Shown here: positions 6,933-9,066 of the stretch, piece by piece
Numbering within the stretch: position 1 is the first letter of the stretch
Layout of the letters: every line of letters begins with the position of its first letter
DNA from: Acidobacteriaceae bacterium
GTDB taxonomy: Bacteria > Acidobacteriota > Terriglobia > Terriglobales > Acidobacteriaceae
DNA: 9,066 nt
Reading direction: 5' to 3'
NCBI GenBank assembly: GCA_003166055.1
Contig: PMWR01000221.1
Span: 1 to 9,066, forward strand
Program-made: the position numbers and the translations under genes
Notes under the pieces: generated by a model
The model's database searches: none
The model's input: the letters and a program-made list of their open reading frames with translations, nothing else
What the model was told of the DNA's origin: nothing

Positions 6933-6948
6933 GGGGGTGGCGTTCCCC

Positions 6949-7584
6949 TCACGCCGTGATCTTGCGAAACGTGAGGTTATAGCGGTAGGGGCCGGTGAGC
7001 GGGTGATGGCCCTGCTTCAGCGGTAGCACTCCGTGGAAGCGCATGCGGGATGGGCCGCCCCAGACGATGGCATCGCCATGCTCAAGCAGGATGCGCTTGG
7101 TGGGGTCGGTGCGCTCGAGGCCGCCGAGCTGGAAGACGCATTCAAGACCCAGTGAGATGGAGACGATGGGCTGGGACCTATCGCATTCATGGCGATCCTG
7201 GTGGAGGCCTAGTTTGATGCCGGCCTCATAGCGGTTGATGTGGCAGGAGTCGGGGCGAAAGAGCGGAAAGCCGGAGCGAACGGCGCAGCGGAGAGCGAAA
7301 TCATAGAGGACGCGGGGTATGGGCGGCCAGAGACGCTTGACGGCTTGGTTGGCTGGGTCCCAGCGGCGGCGAAAGGCCTCCGGCGTGCCGCAGTCGGAGA
7401 CCATGACGCCCATGGGCAGGCCGCCGGGTGTGGATGCGTGGTGGAGCGGCGCGGCAGCCAGGATGGTCTCAATGGCGGCGAAGAATTCAGCGTCCTGCGG
7501 GAGGGCCAGGCTGCGCATCAGGACTGCGCCGGGAAAAAGCTCCTCATGGGTTGGTTCGGCGGCGAGTTGGGAGAAGAGGTTCAT
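6949..7584 (-). CDS. alkB: AlkB-type 2-oxoglutarate/Fe(II)-dependent DNA/RNA dealkylase
   Basis: This 211-residue protein is close in length and motif order to E. coli AlkB (216 residues). That enzyme oxidatively removes methyl groups from lesions such as 1-methyladenine and 3-methylcytosine using Fe(II), O2 and 2-oxoglutarate. The iron ligands are His128 and Asp130 (LHQDRHE) and His184 (RFHGV). The 2-oxoglutarate contacts are INRY at 116-119 and Arg201/Arg207 (RYNLTFR). The nucleotide-recognition lid contains STPGGLPMGV at 51-60, and LLEHGDAIVWGGPSRMRFHG at 166-185 closely follows the E. coli sequence. Residue 132 is His where E. coli has Asp135 (HQDKDE). The ATG at 7584 is preferred to an upstream ATG at 7638 because MNLFSQLAAEP then aligns with the E. 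coli N-terminus (MLDLFADAEP). No strong ribosome binding site is seen. It is monocistronic, with no ada gene alongside and no E. coli-like Ada box. Confidence 0.95.
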   Translation of the reverse strand: MNLFSQLAAEPTHEELFPGAVLMRSLALPQDAEFFAAIETILAAAPLHHASTPGGLPMGVMVSDCGTPEAFRRRWDPANQAVKRLWPPIPRVLYDFALRCAVRSGFPLFRPDSCHINRYEAGIKLGLHQDRHECDRSQPIVSISLGLECVFQLGGLERTDPTKRILLEHGDAIVWGGPSRMRFHGVLPLKQGHHPLTGPYRYNLTFRKITA

Positions 7585-7803
7585 CGCTTGGCGACATTCT
7601 ATCGTAAAAGCGAATATAAGGCGAAAATCTTTAAACACTGTACCAGACTATAAGATAGCCGGGTCCTGCAACACCTCGATTAGCCCCTCCAATGCCCTGC
7701 CCCTTGATCCCGATCACTAACCTCCAGCCCCGATCCTCTTCTTTCTGACGGAAATGCAGAAACTCAAGCGACCATCGACCGCGCAGTCTGGTACGGTGTG
7801 TGC
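7585..7803. promoter_or_regulatory. divergent promoter region, alkB / DUF3592 gene
   Basis: The 219 bases between the two divergent starts include an AT-rich stretch at 7598-7658, nearer alkB, where its promoter probably lies. CTAT-AAG-ATAG (7648-7658) is a short inverted repeat and contains TATAAG, a possible -10 on the plus strand, without a convincing -35. I could not assign complete promoters. Confidence 0.3.
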
Positions 7804-8253
7804 ATGCCCCAAAAGATCGAGACCCGATTGACGCTTCCCAACCCGTTCGGATGCAAGCTGATCATGTGGCTTGGCTTTCTGTTTGTAGCCATCGGCATCG
7901 CGTTCGCGATTCACACTGAGCTCTTCATCCACCGCAGCGCCACAACCCAGGGCAAAATCGTCAAACTCGTCGACCAGCAGGATGACAACGGCCATACTCT
8001 TTACGCTCCCGAATATGCCTACTCAGTAAATGGCCGCGACTATGCCATCGACTCCCCGAACTACTCCCGGCCGGCAGCGTTCACCGCGGGGCAGTCGGTG
8101 GAGGTTATCTATGAGAGGAGCAATCCCCAGAACGGCAGGATCGCCACGTATTGGGAACTCCATGGAATGGAAGATGCTTTCATCTTGGCCGGCCTATTCT
8201 TCGCGGGGCTGGGCTTTGCCGCCCTCAAGTATCAGCAACACCCTGCAAAATAA
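7804..8253 (+). CDS. DUF3592 domain-containing membrane protein
   Basis: This 149-residue inner-membrane protein has a transmembrane helix at about 19-40 (LIMWLGFLFVAIGIAFAI) and another at about 124-142 (AFILAGLFFAGLGFAALKY). Between them is a soluble beta-rich domain at 45-118 that begins ATTQGKIVKL, continues YAPEYAYSVNGRDY and ends SVEVIYERSNPQNGRI. This order is characteristic of DUF3592 proteins, whose biochemical role is not established. The helix topology would place the domain on the periplasmic side if both ends are cytoplasmic. The ATG at 7804 is chosen; a GTG two codons upstream (7798) is equally possible, and neither has a clear ribosome binding site. It stands alone, divergent from alkB and 115 bases before the carboxylate-amine ligase gene. 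Wobble codons look less GC-biased than in that ligase gene. Confidence 0.83.
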   Translation: MPQKIETRLTLPNPFGCKLIMWLGFLFVAIGIAFAIHTELFIHRSATTQGKIVKLVDQQDDNGHTLYAPEYAYSVNGRDYAIDSPNYSRPAAFTAGQSVEVIYERSNPQNGRIATYWELHGMEDAFILAGLFFAGLGFAALKYQQHPAK

Positions 8254-8332
8254 CGCACTACTCGAGCATTCAAATCCGCCTCATTCATCGACCTTGCCCT
8301 GAAAGCCGTGAAACGACCTCAGGTATCTGGTC

Positions 8333-8338
8333 TACAAT
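8333..8338 (+). promoter_or_regulatory. possible -10 element before the carboxylate-amine ligase gene
   Basis: TACAAT lies 30 bases before the start codon in the short spacer after the DUF3592 gene. No acceptable -35 sequence is found at 16-18 bp, so this is tentative. Read-through from the DUF3592 gene is equally possible. Confidence 0.25.
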
Positions 8339-8368
8339 TTCCCAAAGCACTCCCCTGAGGAGCCGCAT

Positions 8369-9066
8369 ATGCGCCCATCGTTCTCGCTCGGCATTGAAGA
8401 GGAGTACCAGACCATTGACCCGGTCACCCGCGATCTGCGCTCGCACATCGAGACCGAGATGCTGGCCGTGGGCAAGATGCGGTTGCAGGAGCGGGTGAAG
8501 GCGGAGATGCACACCTCGGTGGTGGAGGTGGGCACGCGCGTCTGCCGCAACATCGACGAGGCGCGCGAGGATATTTACGAGCTGCGCCGCGAGATGATCA
8601 AGCTGGCCAAAGAACATGGGCTGGTGCTGGTGGCCGGCGCAACGCATCCTTTTGCAGACTGGCGGACGCAGGAGATTTATCCCGACCCGCGCTACCACCA
8701 GGTGGTGAAGGACCTGCAACTGGTGGCGCGCGCCAACCTGATCTTTGGCCTGCATGTGCACGTAGGCATTGAGGACCGCGAGGCGGCGATTCGCATCATG
8801 AATTCGATGCGGTACTTTTTGCCGCACATCATGGCGCTGGCGACGAATTCGCCGTTCTGGCTGGGGATTAACACGGGTTACAAGGGCTACCGCGCCAAGG
8901 TGTTTGAGAATTTTCCGAGGACGGGGATTCCCGATGCGTTTCAAAGCTACTCGGAGTTTGAGAACTACGTCAGCCTGCTGGTGCGGACCAACTGCATCGA
9001 CAATGCCAAGAAGATTTGGTGGGACATACGGCCGCATCCGTTCTTTGACACGGTGGAGGTGCGGGC
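8369..9066 (+). CDS. carboxylate-amine ligase, GCS2/YbdK family (N-terminal part, cut by window edge)
   Basis: The frame stays open from ATG 8369 to the end of the window and gives 232 residues; family members are usually about 370, so roughly 60 percent is present. YbdK-type enzymes are ATP-dependent carboxylate-amine ligases related to glutamate-cysteine ligase; E. coli YbdK has weak gamma-glutamylcysteine-forming activity. Diagnostic segments are LGIEEEYQTIDP (7-18), MHTSVVEVGTRVC (47-59), GLHVHVG (127-133), NSPFWLGINTGYKG (160-173), FPRTGIP (182-188) and WWDIRPHPFFDTVEVR (217-232). Glu10-12 and the HVH motif fit the ATP/metal-binding sites of the family. TGAGGAG (8356-8362), 6 bases upstream, supports the start. 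Its natural substrate cannot be told from sequence. Downstream genes, not visible here, may form an operon with it. Confidence 0.93.
   Translation, partial: MRPSFSLGIEEEYQTIDPVTRDLRSHIETEMLAVGKMRLQERVKAEMHTSVVEVGTRVCRNIDEAREDIYELRREMIKLAKEHGLVLVAGATHPFADWRTQEIYPDPRYHQVVKDLQLVARANLIFGLHVHVGIEDREAAIRIMNSMRYFLPHIMALATNSPFWLGINTGYKGYRAKVFENFPRTGIPDAFQSYSEFENYVSLLVRTNCIDNAKKIWWDIRPHPFFDTVEVR

Larger units (their letters stand above)
6574..6948. other. gene-free spacer between convergent genes
   Basis: These 375 bases separate the stop of the secreted-protein gene (plus) from the stop of alkB (minus). I find no convincing gene. From about 6780 to 6880 the sequence is much more AT-rich than its surroundings and holds several inverted repeats, and two runs of six or seven G flank 6888-6937. 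No canonical hairpin plus T-tract terminator is visible on either strand. The spacer could contain factor-dependent terminators, a small RNA, or remnants of a lost gene. Confidence 0.6.

Noticed and set aside
6859..7026. 55-codon plus-strand frame starting MKIGILRKG and running into the 3' end of alkB
   Set aside because: It has no ribosome binding site, nearly half of it is antisense to alkB, and it has no recognisable motif. It could be revisited if RNA-seq shows a plus-strand transcript here.
6573..8272. Shared GAGCATTCA just after the stop codons of the secreted-protein gene and the DUF3592 gene
   Set aside because: A single 9-base match with little surrounding similarity and no palindrome is compatible with chance.
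8285..9037. 250-residue open frame on the minus strand at the right end
   Set aside because: It lies opposite the carboxylate-amine ligase, whose family motifs are unmistakable, and its Leu/His/Arg-rich translation shows no domain.

Overview
The window is GC-rich bacterial chromosome with eight protein genes, one of them cut by the right edge. It suggests an acidobacterium of the Terriglobia type. The main clue is the 1182-residue Oar-like TonB-dependent receptor, with an N-terminal carboxypeptidase-regulatory-like domain, a type strongly expanded in that group. The cytidylate-kinase-like, ATP-grasp, DUF3592 and small secreted genes fit this. I see no rRNA, tRNA, insertion sequence, phage gene or CRISPR array.

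Left part (1-4413, minus strand). The Oar-like receptor gene ends in a clear intrinsic terminator (804-842). After that, a separate promoter with a perfect TATAAT appears to drive a cytidylate-kinase-like protein through a leader of about 100 nt that contains an inverted repeat. The two genes therefore look independently transcribed.

Centre (4414-6573). A divergent region of about 210 bp separates the receptor from a plus-strand unit. It carries TTCAC followed by three GTGAA half-sites at exact 11-bp steps, an arrangement typical of OmpR/PhoB-type response-regulator sites. The plus-strand unit encodes a RimK-like ATP-grasp ligase with a lysine-rich tail. Its stop codon overlaps (GTGA) the start of a two-helix membrane protein, and a small secreted protein of unknown function follows.

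Right part (6574-9066). A gene-free, locally AT-rich convergent spacer with several inverted repeats is followed by alkB (minus strand, DNA/RNA dealkylation dioxygenase), a DUF3592 membrane protein (plus), and the N-terminal 232 residues of a GCS2/YbdK-type carboxylate-amine ligase (plus), which runs off the window.

Functional reading: two different ATP-dependent amide-bond-forming enzymes (ATP-grasp and GCS2-like) lie within 4 kb of each other. That hints at small-peptide or peptide-tag synthesis, but they are not in one operon here and their substrates cannot be read from sequence. The most interesting items are the 11-bp-phased operator next to the receptor, the coupled ATP-grasp/membrane/secreted unit of unknown function, and a His in AlkB where E. 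coli AlkB has Asp135. No clearly new defence or mobile system is visible.
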